Shown piece after piece: positions 10,501 through 20,362 of a stretch of 64,000 nucleotides of DNA. The translations under genes were made by a program, and so were the position numbers. Below the pieces are notes generated by a model that saw nothing but the letters and a program-made list of their open reading frames with translations, did not search any database and was not told where the DNA came from. Source of the DNA: Thermoproteota archaeon (GTDB taxonomy: Archaea > Thermoproteota > Thermoprotei_A > Sulfolobales > Desulfurococcaceae); assembly GCA_030550615.1 (NCBI GenBank), contig JAUQPA010000003.1, positions 1 through 64,000 on the forward strand, in the 5' to 3' direction. Every line of letters begins with the position of its first letter. The stretch's first letter is position 1.

Positions 10501-11671
10501 TTATACTTTTGAAATTGCGCTAAACTACGATGATGCTGCGAAAATTCTAGAGTTAAATGAAAAAGGTAAGCCTAAGGCGTTGCCTAATGCGCGTATAGAG
10601 GTCGTAGAAGAGCGCGAGGACGAGGTGAATCCACCACCCCCATTCACTACCGATGCTTTGCTTGCGGAGGCTTCTAGAATACTAGGTTTTTCAACTACAA
10701 AAACAATGGATTTAGCACAAGATTTATTTGAAATGGGGCTCATAACTTATCATAGAACAGATAGTACGCGCGTAAGCGATACCGGCATAGAAGTGGCGAA
10801 ACAGTATCTTGAAGCTAAATATGGCCTAGATAAAGTTAATGATATATTCAAGCCAAGAACCTGGGGGCAGGAGGGGGCACACGAAGCTATTAGACCAACG
10901 AGGCCTATAGATGCTGATCATTTGTCTGAGTTAATTAAAGAAGGCGTGATACTCGTAGTTGGAAAAATCACCCGAGATCATATTAAACTATATGATTTGA
11001 TATTTAGGAGATTTATTGCAAGCCAGATGAGGGCGGCAAAAGTATTGAAAAATAAACTGAGGATCTACTTGGAATGGGGTAATAAAGTACACGTGATAGA
11101 AAAAGAAGTTGTATCTGAGATCATTGATAAAGGGTATCTAGAGATCTACAGTAATCTACAGGCAGAGTTGTTCAAGATAAGTGGTAAACCACCTGTTATA
11201 ACGGGGTTCACGAAGGAGGTTAAAATGTACAGGTATCCTCTACCGAGATTTCATGACGTTATTAAATGGATGAAGGATAAGGGTATTGGTAGACCGAGTA
11301 CGTATGCTAAAATAATTCAAACACTATTAGATCGTAAATACGTATCCTTATCGAAGACTAGAAAAGCCCTTGTTGTTCAGCACAGAGGCATATTCATATA
11401 TGAATTCCTAGTAAATCATTTTGGTAATGTTGTAAGCGAGGAAACAACTCGTGAATTGGAAAAATTAATGGACATGGTAGAGAATGGTGAAATCGATTAC
11501 CAGGAGGTTTTAAATCAAATATATGTGGATGTAACACAAAAAATTCTTAGCAAGGAGAATTTACTAGTAGAATACGTTAGGGGCAAGCTCCAGGAAATTG
11601 CTGAGACAAAGTCGCCGGGCTTTATTCCATTTAATATGATAAATAAATGTATTGAAGGCTTATCATCTTGA
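7592..11671 (+). CDS. rgy: reverse gyrase
   Basis: N-terminal Cys cluster, helicase APTGTGKT, topoisomerase IA module LLIVESPNKARTIANFFG and GLITYHRTDSTRVS catalytic Tyr; 1359 aa. Confidence 0.96.
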   Translation: MVCIEIAAKSRESSLTDASESRIHGIYRYSCINCGGSTSDLRLLYKAPCETCLPNEKFHEILEKTDVRKLPRYERFKIYLDHLVKPGELNKLIHEEIELKNFENFFEKATKGLKMWSAQKTWSRRLLRKESFSIIAPTGTGKTVFSLIAALYRALKVKEAGRKVYLAFPTTPLLLQAWRKLIKFAENLGVNVCSPENWGRECLRVICIHGRLSKKEKAFYIEKVKAGEFDILLSTSAFLHKYSEFFPRNTYDLIIMDDVDAILRSGRSIRKLLSILGLTEEEIDKGLELIKLRSRLGASRESEAEKLRIQVEKLEKDIEEARKKLGDVTLIVNSATGKPRGIYPKLFRVFLNFEAGAKPEAIRNIVDAYIVPGQDQLIDVAVEIAKKLRDGLLVFVPVDKGIEFAEYVASKLRENGLRAEAFHAKKQVSLIDKFAQGEIDVLVGVATYYGVMVRGIDLPERVKYVMFIGVPRHKFSNKMETMSPIDLLRMLAVIREVLEEKEKEEVDVLIGRIARRLRTMSQGAMAVIRVKFIEALQKENIVEETPLLKDLIRAFEIVKEYLSKPEIISKLSKLGDVGIISENGELYILLPDVATYIQASGRCSRLYPGGITKGLSILVVDDERLLNGLVKRLRWIFEGFNVVKFEDLNIDQLLNEITRERELVKKILSGEIIPEKQLELVKTALLIVESPNKARTIANFFGKPSIRIIGDGVKVYEVTIGNYILNIVATGGHVYDLVVDPNPAEAKQLDMLYGIIVEKSHDKYSLKPIYTDLKKCPRGHQFTDETDICPKCGTKIQFNARKLSIINALKKLASEVDVVLIGTDPDSEGEKIAWDLRVLLEPYAERILRVEFHEVTRRAIMNAIFNPRDFMEKLVEAQIVRRVEDRLLGFSLSGFVQRYAWPVYCLGYLYGKSKINDKDSSSITTCCRPNRNLSAGRVQTPVLGYIIEEYNKSKSIEYSKYIVVLELEKGYTFEIALNYDDAAKILELNEKGKPKALPNARIEVVEEREDEVNPPPPFTTDALLAEASRILGFSTTKTMDLAQDLFEMGLITYHRTDSTRVSDTGIEVAKQYLEAKYGLDKVNDIFKPRTWGQEGAHEAIRPTRPIDADHLSELIKEGVILVVGKITRDHIKLYDLIFRRFIASQMRAAKVLKNKLRIYLEWGNKVHVIEKEVVSEIIDKGYLEIYSNLQAELFKISGKPPVITGFTKEVKMYRYPLPRFHDVIKWMKDKGIGRPSTYAKIIQTLLDRKYVSLSKTRKALVVQHRGIFIYEFLVNHFGNVVSEETTRELEKLMDMVENGEIDYQEVLNQIYVDVTQKILSKENLLVEYVRGKLQEIAETKSPGFIPFNMINKCIEGLSS

Positions 11672-12543
11672 TGATAAATAATAATAGCAAGCTTGAAGTT
11701 TATAACCTATACGAAGATGTTGGTGGTTTAAGACTAGGAGTAATTCATTCGCCTGTAACGAAACTAGGTTTCTCATTTAATATTAATAACATGAGGCAAA
11801 TCATACGTTACGCGATTAGAATGGGAATAAAGACTCTAATTCTTCCGCCATTCTTACCGTACGGTGTATTTCAAGACATACGTAAAGATATCTTGGAATC
11901 CACATGTATCAACAGAAAGAATCCTTATGTCAGAATACTCAAGCATTTGGCATCATTAAATTCATCCTACATGATATCACCATATGTCGTGGAAAAATAT
12001 CGCTCCACCTATCATATCTCAAATCTACTTATTGATGGTGAAACAGGTATCTCCAGGTTTTTCTCAAGGAAAATAATACTTTCCGAGAACGAGAAACAAG
12101 CTAACATAAAACCAGGTTCGTCTATTGATGTAGTTAGCGATCTTTACTTAAAATACTCCGTTTTACTGGATGACGATGTTTTAATAGTGGAGTTTTCGCG
12201 TTTAATGTCGTATATGGGAGTAGACGTATTGATTACCACTGTTAAACAGCTGTCTCGTAACCTGGACTTGGTAAATGTAATTAAAGCCCTCCAGTTGTTT
12301 ACGGGTTTAACGATTATTCATGTAGGATACATTATTGAAGATAACGCCGGTGTGGTTGCTAGTAATCCCTCGGTCCTGGTATTACCTAATGGAAGTATAC
12401 ATATATATAAGGAAAACAACCCAGCACTTATAACTATACCATTGAAAGTGATCAGGGAACTTAGAAAACCCATTGATCTCGAGAAAGTGAGGGGAGTTCT
12501 AGAGATCACAACGCAGCTTCTCAGGAGAATACATAAATATTAA
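11668..12543 (+). CDS. divergent nitrilase-fold-like protein
   Basis: Layout resembles the CN-hydrolase fold but the usual catalytic-Cys motif region reads VLIVEFSRLMSYMGVDVLI; start overlaps the rgy stop. Confidence 0.45.
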   Translation: MMINNNSKLEVYNLYEDVGGLRLGVIHSPVTKLGFSFNINNMRQIIRYAIRMGIKTLILPPFLPYGVFQDIRKDILESTCINRKNPYVRILKHLASLNSSYMISPYVVEKYRSTYHISNLLIDGETGISRFFSRKIILSENEKQANIKPGSSIDVVSDLYLKYSVLLDDDVLIVEFSRLMSYMGVDVLITTVKQLSRNLDLVNVIKALQLFTGLTIIHVGYIIEDNAGVVASNPSVLVLPNGSIHIYKENNPALITIPLKVIRELRKPIDLEKVRGVLEITTQLLRRIHKY

Positions 12544-12565
12544 AACTCCAGAACTTTAAATAATC

Positions 12566-12952
12566 ATGGTGCAGATATGCATGGAGAGCGAGTTGATCAA
12601 GGAAAAAGTGATTCCACTAAAAACAGCGAGTTTCAACGATCTCATTAGATTAGCCTCTGCTTCTATATTACCTCACCAAGTGATGACGTATTTGATAAAA
12701 TTTAAACATAGAGGTAAAATAGTTGTAGGAATTCTAGGTGTTTTCAGAGATTATTATAAACACTACGGATTACCAGTATTCTATTATTATACATTCGATG
12801 AAAACGATTTACAGGTAGCTGAGTCAAATTACATTATACTTTACACTGGTGAAGATAAGTTTGAATTCTCAAAAAACCCGAAGCCGGGTGTATCCATCCC
12901 AATTATTTCATTAGCTGAAAAACCAGTATTTATACCTGATGATTTAAAATAA
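12566..12952 (+). CDS. hypothetical protein
   Basis: ORF track; no recognised motif. Confidence 0.5.
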   Translation: MVQICMESELIKEKVIPLKTASFNDLIRLASASILPHQVMTYLIKFKHRGKIVVGILGVFRDYYKHYGLPVFYYYTFDENDLQVAESNYIILYTGEDKFEFSKNPKPGVSIPIISLAEKPVFIPDDLK

Positions 12953-12963
12953 TTGTTTTTATT

Positions 12964-13362
12964 CTACCTGGGTCTAATTATGAGCCTTGCATTCATAACT
13001 TGCCAATATTCAATCTCTTGATCAACGGATAGCTTATCTCTGATCGATTCATCAATAATGTCTTTAGATACCTCGAATACTTCGAAGTTTTCTACATCCA
13101 TCACTTGTAGTCTATCACCTAGATCCGCTATTATCCTCCCGATTCTTTTTTCAATAATAGGTACTTCTACTTGCGAATCAACTGGAGCAACCAGGACTTT
13201 TTTCGACTTCGAAAACAACCCAACAGCTGTTACAGTTGCTTTTGCACTACCATGCTTGCCTGTTTTAGCTTTAGATATTTCAACTATTCTACAAGGTTCA
13301 TTATCAATTATGATAAAACTACCTACTTTAAGATTACCGAGCGTTTCATAGTTTTTACTCAT
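12964..13362 (-). CDS. eif5A: translation initiation factor aIF-5A
   Basis: Hypusination-site context [20 protein letters not shown]; likely start at 13362 (MSKNYETLG; track ORF starts at 13389). Confidence 0.92.
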   Translation of the reverse strand: MSKNYETLGNLKVGSFIIIDNEPCRIVEISKAKTGKHGSAKATVTAVGLFSKSKKVLVAPVDSQVEVPIIEKRIGRIIADLGDRLQVMDVENFEVFEVSKDIIDESIRDKLSVDQEIEYWQVMNARLIIRPR

Positions 13363-13411
13363 AAATATCACCTGGAATTTATTAACCATTATATGTGCTA
13401 ATATATTATCT

Positions 13412-14548
13412 TCAGAGTATATTTAAATTACTAATTACTTTGGTTACGATAAACCTGTTGTAGTCAACTAGTATCTTGATGTATCCTGAGATTTTCTCGT
13501 CAATATCTTTATCTCCTGTATCTACTAGTAGATACGGCAATGATCTCAGCTTTTGTTCTGTAGCAACAACAATAATATCTTCTCTATCCACAAGGGATAA
13601 TACTCGCGGAGATAGTTGTTGATTTCCTCTTCCGAAGAGGAATCCTTGCCCCCCTATTGGTGTAACGATGATTTTTGCTTTTCCATATTGATTGATTATG
13701 TCAATGATTTCTTTTTCCCAAGCATCTTTAATTAATAGTTTCTTGTTTAGCAGTATATCCACGCCTAGGAGAGTACAGTTTAAATCGAGTTTTTTACAAA
13801 TGGTTTTTACAGTAGAGCCTGGTCCAAGAACGTAGGGTATACTAGACTCCATGTTTTCGATAATATATTCTGCTATTCCTTCTTTTGACAACTCTTCATT
13901 AGTTCCAGAATAAATGGTTTTGGATGATTGAACTAAAGCCCCGGAGTATGGAACAAGCAGGTACCCGTAGAGCTTAATAACAAGCTTATCTCTCCGGAAG
14001 GATTCTTCATCAACATCCAATACTTCTCTCTCAACAAACTCAACTTCACCTGCAATGAAACGATCAAGCAGCCTTGCTGCAGCAACCGGATTAATAGCGA
14101 AAACAGAGCTGTACATTTTAACACCACTGGGAACTCCTATGACTGGAACGCTTGTTCCAATGGCTTCATAAATATCGCGTGCAGTCCCATCTCCTCCAAC
14201 GAAAACAATTATGTTTACTTTTCTACTCATCTCGCGCGCTATATTAATTGTATCTAATCTACTCGTAAGACTTTTTGTTTCACCTACTATCTCTACAAGT
14301 TTATCACGATGATTACTCGACTTTACAACGTCCTCGCCCATGTTTCCCGCTGCCGATATTATTTCGAAATTATTTGATCTAATGTTATTTAAGAAAATAA
14401 GAGCACGGTGAGGAGCAACAGGCTTAGCTCCTCTTTTAAGCGCGAGAAAGTAGGAGTCTCCGTCAGTCCCTTTTAGCCCTACAGAACCACCCATACCTGC
14501 TATAGGATTCACTATGAATCCTATTCGCACCGGGTTCAATGAGATCAC
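13412..14548 (-). CDS. ATP-NAD/AcoX-type kinase family protein
   Basis: [21 protein letters not shown] and [14 protein letters not shown]. Confidence 0.8.
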   Translation of the reverse strand: MISLNPVRIGFIVNPIAGMGGSVGLKGTDGDSYFLALKRGAKPVAPHRALIFLNNIRSNNFEIISAAGNMGEDVVKSSNHRDKLVEIVGETKSLTSRLDTINIAREMSRKVNIIVFVGGDGTARDIYEAIGTSVPVIGVPSGVKMYSSVFAINPVAAARLLDRFIAGEVEFVEREVLDVDEESFRRDKLVIKLYGYLLVPYSGALVQSSKTIYSGTNEELSKEGIAEYIIENMESSIPYVLGPGSTVKTICKKLDLNCTLLGVDILLNKKLLIKDAWEKEIIDIINQYGKAKIIVTPIGGQGFLFGRGNQQLSPRVLSLVDREDIIVVATEQKLRSLPYLLVDTGDKDIDEKISGYIKILVDYNRFIVTKVISNLNIL

Positions 14549-14559
14549 TCGTTGCTTAA

Positions 14560-15396
14560 TTATAGATCAGCTAATTTGAAGACATCTTCGGGAGTAAGTT
14601 CATATATACCTGGTTCCAGGATCCACACGTCACCTGCAAACTCCGTGGGTAAGTAATCTCGTATTGAAATGGAGCCGGCGAATGTTGTGTTTTTTCCGCG
14701 GTATGCTATTATAGCATAGTATTCTCTCAGTAAATCACTTAGAGGTTCCTTGACCCAGTGTGATATGAATAAACGTGGTTTATTTTTCCATAAAATCAAT
14801 AACACCGTGTTGAGCGCGCTTCCCTCAGTAATGTATTCTTTGGATTCAATATATGCATCTACGACGCACCTGGTCAAATCTTTGTCCTCTTCTCCACATG
14901 ATAGTACTTTATTCATAACGTAGTAACCAAGTAGCTCTGAATCCACACGTATCCAGGGGAAAACACCCATCTTCTCGGCAAGAATGCTCTTTTTCGCACC
15001 GCCATTATGTGCAAACCACGCTACTCCACTATTTGACAGCATCATGAATGGATGAGTATACTCTAATCCGTATGGTTCGCTTGCTGATGACTTACGAGCA
15101 TGCATTATAACATATAATGGCTTATAGCTAACGAGTTTTCGAATAAATAAGTTAATTAGTCTTATGGAATATTCGTGAAAAATAGGTTCAATTGATCTAT
15201 GTTGTGCAACGGATGGCGTATTTCTAACTAAACCTGCAGCTGCCAATCCCCACCCATCATCATGAGATGAGAATTTTCCATTCGTTATTTTCAATAAGTA
15301 AACATCACGGTGCGCGCTCTTAGTAAATGCATCCATAAACCTTGAAAGAGCATCTTCCGTTGTTCCTTCGGTAGTTAAAGCCATTAATCTACACAT
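14560..15396 (-). CDS. class II glutamine amidotransferase
   Basis: N-terminal MCRLMA (Cys nucleophile), HARKSSASEP, WFAHNGGAK. Confidence 0.8.
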   Translation of the reverse strand: MCRLMALTTEGTTEDALSRFMDAFTKSAHRDVYLLKITNGKFSSHDDGWGLAAAGLVRNTPSVAQHRSIEPIFHEYSIRLINLFIRKLVSYKPLYVIMHARKSSASEPYGLEYTHPFMMLSNSGVAWFAHNGGAKKSILAEKMGVFPWIRVDSELLGYYVMNKVLSCGEEDKDLTRCVVDAYIESKEYITEGSALNTVLLILWKNKPRLFISHWVKEPLSDLLREYYAIIAYRGKNTTFAGSISIRDYLPTEFAGDVWILEPGIYELTPEDVFKLADL

Positions 15397-15435
15397 TAAT
15401 AGACCCCTTGGAAATATATGTCAAATGGATTAAAA

Positions 15436-15483
15436 ATGATGAGGGATCCGAACACAGAGAGAATGAAGAAATAAATGGACTGA
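15436..15483 (+). ncRNA. weak C/D-box sRNA candidate
   Basis: ATGATGA - 12 nt - CAGA - 3 nt - AATGAAG - 11 nt - CTGA; internal boxes degenerate. Confidence 0.25.
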
Positions 15484-15673
15484 TATAAATACCTCTATGG
15501 ATCCCTACTGATCGACGAATTATTTGAACTATGTTCACAGTGAAATCATTGGAAAAGAGATCTTCTCGCGTAATTTTAGCTCATTATTAGAAGAATTGAT
15601 GTCGGGATATAACACGGTTAGGTGTATTATACATTAACTTGGTTGTTTTCAATACAAAACCAACTTTGTTTAC

Positions 15674-16276
15674 TCATAAATTCAAGCTATTTTTAGTAAC
15701 GAACTTTAATCCTTCTCTGAAAGCAACTACAGAGATTTCAGCGGATATTCCTGTGAGGATTTCGCTTATAGCTTTCTCGACGTATTCGATTCTCGGAATG
15801 CCTGATAAACCCACAAATACTCCGAGAATCACCATATTTAATGCTCGTGGATTACCTAGTTTCAAAGCTATTTTCCTGGCGGGGATCACTAATAGATTCG
15901 GGTTTATTGATAGCATTTCGGAAATTACTTCGTTCCTCGTGATATTGGGGGATGCCATACTCATTTCATAGGATGGTCTATATTCATCTGCTACAATGAT
16001 TTTACCACTAGGTTTAACGTAGTGTAGATTTCGCAGTGTTTCATTTAATTCTAATCCCAAGAGGTAGTCTGCTTCGCCTGGTTCAAAAATAGGCGAATAA
16101 ATTTCTTCACCTATTCTAATGTAGCCAACAACGCTCCCGTATCGTTGGGCCATTCCGAGTGATTCACTCGTTCTAACGCTTAGCCCTTGCAAAACAGCAC
16201 TTGTAGCTAGTACTCTGGCTAAAGTTAAACCACCTTGTCCCCCAACAGAAGCTATAAGTATGTTCAGAGGTTTCAA
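15674..16276 (-). CDS. iorB: indolepyruvate ferredoxin oxidoreductase, beta subunit
   Basis: IASVGGQGGLTLARVLATSAVLQGLSVRTSESLGMAQRYGSV; adjacent to iorA. Confidence 0.88.
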   Translation of the reverse strand: MKPLNILIASVGGQGGLTLARVLATSAVLQGLSVRTSESLGMAQRYGSVVGYIRIGEEIYSPIFEPGEADYLLGLELNETLRNLHYVKPSGKIIVADEYRPSYEMSMASPNITRNEVISEMLSINPNLLVIPARKIALKLGNPRALNMVILGVFVGLSGIPRIEYVEKAISEILTGISAEISVVAFREGLKFVTKNSLNL

Positions 16277-18108
16277 CCGGACACCTCAAGTAGTCTAATA
16301 GCTTCGTATGCACAGAACTTTGAACATAAGCCGCATCCATTGCAGTCTTCCGTAATAATTTTTGCTTTTCCTCCTTCAATGTATAAGGCGGGGCAACCTG
16401 TTGAAATCAAACATGATTTACAACCTTTACACCGCTCATCTACAACAGTATAAGTTTTTAGAGGTTTACCAAGTCTTTTCTCGAGTAGAGCACATGCATG
16501 CCTAGCTATTACTACTTTGACGCCTGGTTTGAGAAGCAGTTCCTCCATGATCCTAGTGGTTTCATCCAGATTATATGGATCTACGATAACGAGCTCATCA
16601 GGACCTATAGCTCTTACTATATCCTCTATTAGAACGGGCTTCAATATTCTGCCGGTCTCGCTTTTATCCCATGCAGGGGTAGATTGATGACCCGTCATCG
16701 CTACAACATTGTTATCCAGTATTAAGATCAATAGATCTACTCGTTTGTTTACAGCTTCAATTAACGACTGTATTCCTGCATGAAAGAATGTTGAATCACC
16801 AATAACCGCGACGACTGGTTTATCGTATTCAGCTATCTTCAATCCCATAGCCATGGATACGCTTGCCCCCATGCTATGCTCCGTCCACAGCATGTTAATT
16901 GGTTGATAAACCGATAACGCCGAACAGCCAATATCACCTATAATAGGTACTTCACTAAGCTTTAAACCGCTTCTAAAAATAGCTGTTTTCAGCGCTACAA
17001 AAGTAAATCTATGAGGGCATCCTGGACAGAGAGGTGGGGGTCGGGGATGAACATGTACGTGTTTCCCTGGTGATTCAACAGGTAACCCCAGAGCTTTTTT
17101 CACAATGCGAGTATTTAATTCACCTTCGAGAGGAATATGGTTCGTAGTCTTCCCATATACTTTGATCTTTAGTCCCAGATCAAAGAGCGTGTTTTTGATG
17201 TTTTCTTCTAGATATGGATCTAATTCCTCTACGATTAATACTTCATCGCACTCCGGCAATATTTTTGATAAAAATTTAGAGGGAAACGGGTACAGTAGAC
17301 CCAGCTTAATGATCTTCGCTTTTACTTCGTGTTCTTTGATAACTTCGTAAACATAGTTGAATGCAGCTCCCTCTGTGACTACGCATAGTTTCCCATCGCC
17401 GTAAACTTTGTTTAAATAATATTTCCCAACAACTTCTTCGACTTTTTTCAATTGGTTATTCAACCATACATGGCGCTCGAGATTCCAAGCCATGCCAGCC
17501 CTGACGAATCTTTGTTGATTTCTCCTGAATAGTGGAAATCTACTTAGTGTTTCTACTTCACCCAGCAGTACTTCGCCGATGGAGTGATTAACTCGCGTGG
17601 ATGTTCTTAGGAATATGGGTAATTCCAGTTCTTCGCTGATACTAAACGCTAATTTTGTGAATTCCTTTGCTTCCTGGGGACTTGATGGAGAGATCATTGG
17701 AAGTTTAGCGAGTTTCGCATACCATCTACTATCCTGCTCTGTCTGTGTTGTATGAGGACCGGGGTCATCAGCAACCAGTATGACTAATCCGCCAGTAGTT
17801 CCTGAGTAAGCGGCTGATATAATTGGATCAGAAGCAACGTTCAAGCCTGGAGCTTTCATTGTAACCATTGCACGTAGCCCAGTTAATGATGCACCATATG
17901 CTACTTCAAACGCTACTCTTTCATTAATTGCCCACTCAACGTATATGTTAAGGGTTTTACTGAATTTATGAAGAGTCATTATGACTTCACTTGAAGGAGT
18001 GCCGGGATAGCCCGTAACTACTTTTACGCCTGCTTCTATAGCACCTCTCGCAATTGCTTCATTTCCCATTAAAGCAAGTTTTGTTCCAGGAGGAGATAGA
18101 AGATTCAA
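16273..18108 (-). CDS. iorA: indolepyruvate ferredoxin oxidoreductase, alpha subunit
   Basis: TPP enzyme motifs, VTGYPGTPSSEV, two C-terminal 4Fe-4S clusters. Confidence 0.92.
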   Translation of the reverse strand: MNLLSPPGTKLALMGNEAIARGAIEAGVKVVTGYPGTPSSEVIMTLHKFSKTLNIYVEWAINERVAFEVAYGASLTGLRAMVTMKAPGLNVASDPIISAAYSGTTGGLVILVADDPGPHTTQTEQDSRWYAKLAKLPMISPSSPQEAKEFTKLAFSISEELELPIFLRTSTRVNHSIGEVLLGEVETLSRFPLFRRNQQRFVRAGMAWNLERHVWLNNQLKKVEEVVGKYYLNKVYGDGKLCVVTEGAAFNYVYEVIKEHEVKAKIIKLGLLYPFPSKFLSKILPECDEVLIVEELDPYLEENIKNTLFDLGLKIKVYGKTTNHIPLEGELNTRIVKKALGLPVESPGKHVHVHPRPPPLCPGCPHRFTFVALKTAIFRSGLKLSEVPIIGDIGCSALSVYQPINMLWTEHSMGASVSMAMGLKIAEYDKPVVAVIGDSTFFHAGIQSLIEAVNKRVDLLILILDNNVVAMTGHQSTPAWDKSETGRILKPVLIEDIVRAIGPDELVIVDPYNLDETTRIMEELLLKPGVKVVIARHACALLEKRLGKPLKTYTVVDERCKGCKSCLISTGCPALYIEGGKAKIITEDCNGCGLCSKFCAYEAIRLLEVSG

Positions 18109-18211
18109 CGTGTAGCACCGGCAGTGACACTATGCATTTAATCGTTTCCATATTTTGTCTTAAAACTGTAAAAATGCTTCTGTGTTATTAAATATAATGT
18201 AGTTGCTGTAG

Positions 18212-18514
18212 TTACTGCTTGGGTTCACTTGAAGCTTGTTCTTTCCGCTGTGATTCTTCTAGTTTCTTCAATTCTTCTTCAATTTCCTTCTCGATTTCCT
18301 CGATGGGTTTAGGAGGAGGCGTTGTAGCTAATGTATACCCGATCCAACCTAGTATTCCGAACACGCCAAAAACCGCGATCACAAGCGTTAGTTTCGCTAA
18401 AACTTCCCAGTGATTAGTGAAAAACATTAACCAAGTATATGCTACTATAATAACTGCTGAAACTAGAACCAGCAACCAGCCAATTACTTGATCCCTACTC
18501 ATGGAACACACCAA
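18212..18514 (-). CDS. small membrane protein with charged C-terminal tail
   Basis: Two predicted TM segments then Glu/Lys-rich tail. Confidence 0.6.
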   Translation of the reverse strand: MVCSMSRDQVIGWLLVLVSAVIIVAYTWLMFFTNHWEVLAKLTLVIAVFGVFGILGWIGYTLATTPPPKPIEEIEKEIEEELKKLEESQRKEQASSEPKQ

Positions 18515-18533
18515 TCGGTAGAGTAGTTAATCA

Positions 18534-18560
18534 ATTAAACCCATGAGCGATGGGTTTAAT
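18534..18560. terminator. perfect 11-bp inverted repeat, possible terminator/processing hairpin downstream of rps27e
   Basis: ATTAAACCCAT gagcg ATGGGTTTAAT. Confidence 0.4.
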
Positions 18561-18624
18561 ATATTTTACTTTCTTATTCATGGCTTATAATGAGTATTAA
18601 TGGAAACTAATTCCTTGATTCGAG

Positions 18625-18825
18625 TTATCCAAGCTCTGAGACTACCTCCGCGTTAATAACCTTCGATCTTCCACCAGTTGGTTCAACTACCTGGGTTCCA
18701 CATACTTTGCATCTCGCGGGATAAGTAGCGTGGCTAAAAATAACGTTCTCCGCTCCACAGTTCTTGCAGACTACTTTGTAAAACCTACTTCTCGGCATTG
18801 GAATCAAGATTTTGCGTTTCTTCAT
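18625..18825 (-). CDS. rps27e: 30S ribosomal protein S27e
   Basis: Zn-ribbon CKNCGAENVIFSHATYPARCKVCGTQVVEPTGG. Confidence 0.92.
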   Translation of the reverse strand: MKKRKILIPMPRSRFYKVVCKNCGAENVIFSHATYPARCKVCGTQVVEPTGGRSKVINAEVVSELG

Positions 18826-19115
18826 TACTTAGTCACCTCGACAAGCTCAGCTTTCTTCAGCCTTATTCCCCTTCTGTGAACTATGAATCCGCATTTATTG
18901 CATTTAAGCTTTAAAACAACTTTTTTCGTTGTTTTAGCAAATCTCTTCTGCTCAGGTTTTCTTTTCGAACCATAACCTCGTTTCTTTCTCTCATATCTTC
19001 TCTCACCCTCAGCTAAGCTTCTTCTTTTACCATGTCTGTAGATTGTTACAGCGTGATCTGTGTGTGTTCTGCACTTGGGGCAATATGTCACTATTACTTT
19101 GGGGTACCTTGCCAA
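18825..19115 (-). CDS. rpl44e: 50S ribosomal protein L44e
   Basis: TYCPKCRTHTDHAVTIY ... GYGSKRKPEQKRFAKTTKKVVLKLKCNKCG. Confidence 0.93.
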   Translation of the reverse strand: MARYPKVIVTYCPKCRTHTDHAVTIYRHGKRRSLAEGERRYERKKRGYGSKRKPEQKRFAKTTKKVVLKLKCNKCGFIVHRRGIRLKKAELVEVTK

Positions 19116-19166
19116 AGCTGTTCCCCTTGGACATGCTTTTATGTATTAATCAATGCTCTTTTAAAG

Positions 19167-19682
19167 TTAAAGCTTAGACTGTTTTAAACCTAACGCATGC
19201 GCGATCATATTAGTTGATATATGCAAAATAACAATTACCGCCAACGCTAGTATGACATATGCTTTATTTGTAAATACCTCTGATACTCCTAGAGCATAGT
19301 AATAGAAAGTTGTAGCTAATGCGAAATCCAGTTGATCGAGCAATGGGGCTGGATCACCTGGCTTAATATTAAGTCTTCTTTTTATGAAGGCACCTGCTAG
19401 ATCACCAAGTAAAGCTGACAAACCCGCACCAATAGATAAAATAGATAGGGATGGATTCATGAATATTATTTCTAAACAGGAGCCGGTGACATATGCTCCG
19501 ATAACACCCACTACTAGACCCTCAATTGTTTTATTTTTACCAAAAATTGGTTTACCATCAATAAATGATTTTCCAAAATCAACCATGTAGCTACCTTTTA
19601 CTAGAACAGGGAGGGCGTTGGCTATCATTGCTGGTAAGTAATACATAAGCATCCATTTCGTGAATTCAGCGAGATCAATCAT
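19167..19682 (-). CDS. carS: CDP-archaeol synthase
   Basis: YYLPAMIANALPVLVKG ... GKNKTIEGLVVGVIGAYVTG, multiple TM. Confidence 0.88.
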   Translation of the reverse strand: MIDLAEFTKWMLMYYLPAMIANALPVLVKGSYMVDFGKSFIDGKPIFGKNKTIEGLVVGVIGAYVTGSCLEIIFMNPSLSILSIGAGLSALLGDLAGAFIKRRLNIKPGDPAPLLDQLDFALATTFYYYALGVSEVFTNKAYVILALAVIVILHISTNMIAHALGLKQSKL

Positions 19683-20301
19683 TCCACATCAAACCTATAT
19701 CCGATATTGTGAACGATAACTTCTCGAATTTTGCAAGAATAGGTGATTTCACGGGCTTAATATATCTTTTGGAGCCTTCGCCAATAAACAGGCTCAGAAT
19801 TAGATCAAAGTAGAAGTCTAATATTTTAAACCCTGAAGCTTCTAATTCTCCTTTCTCCCCAATTCTTACCTGGGCTGTAGCGAATAATTTGCCATTATTT
19901 CTTCTAGCTGTCTCAAATAATAAACCAGAAACAAGAGCTTGCTTCGTCAAGGTATTTTCCTTCATAGGTTCCAGGCGGAAAAGAGCGTTTATGCTGTCAA
20001 CGAAAACGTATCTTGGATTTAACATGTAAGTGATAAAAGCTGATCTAATAAAAGTCTCCATATCAAATGCCTCAGCGAAAAACGCCTTTCCATATTTACT
20101 TGGTGTCTTTGCAACTCTATCATAGTGCAAGGTTTCCTCCGTGGAAATATAAACACATGTAAATTCACTGCATAGATTACCAGCTATGGTTAAAAGCATC
20201 GTTGTTTTCCCAGAGGCAGCTGGACCATAGAGTAGTATGGCCGATGAAACATCTATGAGTTCGTCGAGCTGATTGTTCCCTGTATAGTTACCTATAATCA
20301 A
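19675..20301 (-). CDS. RadB/KaiC-like RecA-superfamily ATPase
   Basis: Walker A LYGPAASGKTTM; Walker B-like YVFVDSINALF. Confidence 0.75.
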   Translation of the reverse strand: MIIGNYTGNNQLDELIDVSSAILLYGPAASGKTTMLLTIAGNLCSEFTCVYISTEETLHYDRVAKTPSKYGKAFFAEAFDMETFIRSAFITYMLNPRYVFVDSINALFRLEPMKENTLTKQALVSGLLFETARRNNGKLFATAQVRIGEKGELEASGFKILDFYFDLILSLFIGEGSKRYIKPVKSPILAKFEKLSFTISDIGLMWND

Positions 20302-20362
20302 TCACCAAGCAATAAATTATTTTTTGAGAAAATTAATAATTGAAACCAACGGTTGGTGAAGA

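Noticed and set aside
7592-11671. intein in reverse gyrase (1359 aa is long)
   Set aside because: No C/S...HN-type splice-junction block recognised; extra length looks spread over insertions
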